From Nocardia aurantia (lineage in GTDB: Bacteria; Actinomycetota; Actinomycetes; Mycobacteriales; Mycobacteriaceae), in assembly GCF_009604425.1 (NCBI RefSeq), contig NZ_WEGI01000008.1, positions 1 to 64,000 of the forward strand: DNA of 64,000 nucleotides, read 5' to 3'. The stretch's first letter is position 1. Every line of letters starts with the position of its first letter. Position numbers and translations under genes: made by a program. Positions 62,604 to 64,000 of the stretch are shown piece by piece. The notes below the pieces were generated by a model. That model was not told where the DNA came from. It worked only from the letters and a program-made list of their open reading frames with translations, and did not search any database.

Positions 62604-63281
62604 ATGAAGCCGAAGATTCTCGTCGTCGACGACGATATGGCGCTCGCCGAGATGCTCACGATCGTCTTGCGCGGCGAGGGTTTCGACCCGCACGTGGTCG
62701 GCGACGGCACGCAGGCGCTCAGCGCGGTCCGGGAGATTCGCCCGGATCTGGTGTTGCTGGATCTGATGCTGCCGGGCATGAACGGCATCGATGTCTGCCG
62801 GGTGTTGCGCGCCGATTCGGGCGTGCCGATCGTGATGCTGACGGCGAAGACGGACACGGTGGACGTCGTGCTCGGCCTGGAGTCGGGGGCCGACGACTAC
62901 ATCGTCAAGCCGTTCAAGCCGAAGGAGCTGGTGGCCCGGGTCCGGGCGCGGTTGCGCCGGACCGAGGAGGAGCCGGCCGAGCTGCTGTCCATCGCGGACA
63001 TCGTCATCGACGTGCCCGCGCACAAGGTCACTCGCGCCGGTCAGCAGATCTCGCTGACCCCGCTGGAGTTCGACCTGTTGGTGGCGCTGGCCCGTAAGCC
63101 ACGCCAGGTCTTCACCCGTGAGGTGTTGCTGGAACAGGTCTGGGGTTACCGGCACGCCGCCGACACCCGCCTGGTCAATGTCCATGTTCAGCGGCTGCGT
63201 GCCAAGGTCGAGAAGGATCCGGAGAACCCCGAGATCGTGCTGACCGTCCGGGGTGTCGGTTACAAGGCCGGACCGCCGTGA
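62604..63281 (+). CDS. mtrA: response regulator MtrA
   Basis: 225 residues, nearly identical in layout to mycobacterial MtrA: receiver with Asp53 (LLDLMLPGMNG), Lys in VKPFKPKELV, and an OmpR-type winged helix ending VRGVGYKAGPP. It controls cell division, cell-wall and chromosome-replication genes. ATG 62604 is preceded by a GGAGAG 17 bases away that also serves a four-codon frame (62587-62598), a possible leader. It overlaps mtrB by GTGA. Confidence 0.92.
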   Translation: MKPKILVVDDDMALAEMLTIVLRGEGFDPHVVGDGTQALSAVREIRPDLVLLDLMLPGMNGIDVCRVLRADSGVPIVMLTAKTDTVDVVLGLESGADDYIVKPFKPKELVARVRARLRRTEEEPAELLSIADIVIDVPAHKVTRAGQQISLTPLEFDLLVALARKPRQVFTREVLLEQVWGYRHAADTRLVNVHVQRLRAKVEKDPENPEIVLTVRGVGYKAGPP

Positions 63282-64000
63282 TCGCTGCACCCAGAAACCG
63301 CCTCGAGCGGTTACTGGCGGCAGCGGTGGCCTGGTTCAAGTCCGTGGGCGAGTCCCTGGGCCACGTTTGGCGACGGTCGCTGCAACTGCGCGTCGTCGTC
63401 TCCACGCTCACCCTGTCACTGATCGTCATCGTGATCCTGGGCGTGGTTCTGACCAGCCAGATCACCGATCGGCTGCTGGACGCGAAGATCAACGCGGCCG
63501 TCGAGGAGATGGGCCGTGCCCGCAGCACGGTGGAGACCCAGCTCAACGGCGTGCACGATTCGAGCACCCAGCAGTCCCGGCTGGACGATGCCCTGCGCGC
63601 GCTGTCCTCGGGCTCCAGCCCGCAGGCCGGCAGCGCCGCGGCCGGCAGTTTCGACGCCGCGCTGCTCATGACCAACGACAACGGGCAGGAGATCACCGCC
63701 GGCCCGACCCAGGAGATCCCGGCGGAGTTGCGCCGGTTCGTCCAGCAGAACCAGGTCAGCTACCAGTTCGCGACGGTGTCCGACGCGGAGGGTTACCACG
63801 GGCCGGTGCTGCTGATCGGCAGTCCGAGCGCACAGGTCTCCACGCTCGAGGTCTACCTGATCTTCCCGCTGACCAACGAGGAACGCAGCCTCTCGCTGAT
63901 GCACGGCACCATGCTGGTCGGCGGTGTCGTGCTGCTGGTGCTGCTCGCCGCGATCACCGCGCTGGTCACCCGGCAGGTGGTGCTGCCCATCCGGTCCGCG
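63278..64000 (+). CDS. mtrB: sensor histidine kinase MtrB, N-terminal part
   Basis: 241 codons are present before the window ends. A cytoplasmic start is followed by membrane helix 1 (about 43-65, LTLSLIVIVILGVVLTS), an extracytoplasmic sensor region, membrane helix 2 (about 208-230, GGVVLLVLLAAITALV) and the start of a HAMP domain (TRQVVLPIRS). MtrB phosphorylates MtrA. GTG 63278 overlaps the mtrA stop (GTGA). Kinase domains lie beyond the border. Confidence 0.9.
   Translation, partial: MIAAPRNRLERLLAAAVAWFKSVGESLGHVWRRSLQLRVVVSTLTLSLIVIVILGVVLTSQITDRLLDAKINAAVEEMGRARSTVETQLNGVHDSSTQQSRLDDALRALSSGSSPQAGSAAAGSFDAALLMTNDNGQEITAGPTQEIPAELRRFVQQNQVSYQFATVSDAEGYHGPVLLIGSPSAQVSTLEVYLIFPLTNEERSLSLMHGTMLVGGVVLLVLLAAITALVTRQVVLPIRSA

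Overview
The window is very GC-rich actinobacterial DNA and almost certainly comes from Nocardia or a close mycolic-acid-producing relative. The right half carries the cell-envelope and regulatory block typical of the Mycobacteriales: lcp1/rmlD/wbbL/manC, manA/TobH/manB, DUF3499, a Rv3259-type protein, whiB2, fbiA/fbiB, alkB, ahcY, tmk and mtrA/mtrB. Starts are mostly ATG or GTG, many genes overlap by ATGA or GTGA, and many lone genes have a TANNNT -10 box 6-8 bases before the start codon, the pattern of leaderless transcripts.

Left part (1-20.8 kb): the window opens inside an IS3-type transposase gene next to the 3' remnant of a phosphoribosyltransferase gene. Next come a VOC protein/acyl-CoA thioesterase pair and a dehydrogenase/AhpD-like pair; the second pair is preceded by a perfect match to the published KstR2 operator consensus. 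A TauD-family dioxygenase is divergent from a six-gene operon (lipoprotein, ABC ATPase, two permeases, hydantoinase A and B), which probably imports and hydrolyses a cyclic amide or oxoproline-like compound. Endonuclease IV, a Ser/Thr kinase with eight 27-bp repeats, a PAP2 phosphatase and a MacB-like ABC exporter follow.

Middle (20.7-32.9 kb): this is the most unusual part. A minus-strand operon encodes SWIM-domain, MoxR AAA+ and DUF5682 proteins, followed by a VWA protein. Divergent from it is a pair made of a Rad50-like ATPase with a CPxC motif and a small helical protein with an Rx4H motif that looks HEPN-like. A 39-bp dyad lies between the two divergent operons. Two tiny genes (28 and 37 codons), each with its own promoter, strong ribosome-binding site and terminator-like hairpin, sit at the two outer edges; their amphipathic products resemble each other. 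I regard this block as the best candidate for an undescribed NTP-dependent conflict or stress system.

Right part (32.9-64 kb): small stand-alone genes (YchJ-like, Rdx-like), a carboxylesterase converging on a P450, and then envelope biosynthesis. RmlD and WbbL build the rhamnose-GlcNAc linker and an Lcp1-type ligase attaches arabinogalactan to peptidoglycan. ManA, ManB and ManC make GDP-mannose for mannolipids. FbiA and FbiB make coenzyme F420. A dicarboxylate symporter is divergent from a CitA/CitB-type two-component system. An orphan alkB lies directly before ahcY without its usual rubredoxin genes. The window ends in mtrB, cut by the border.
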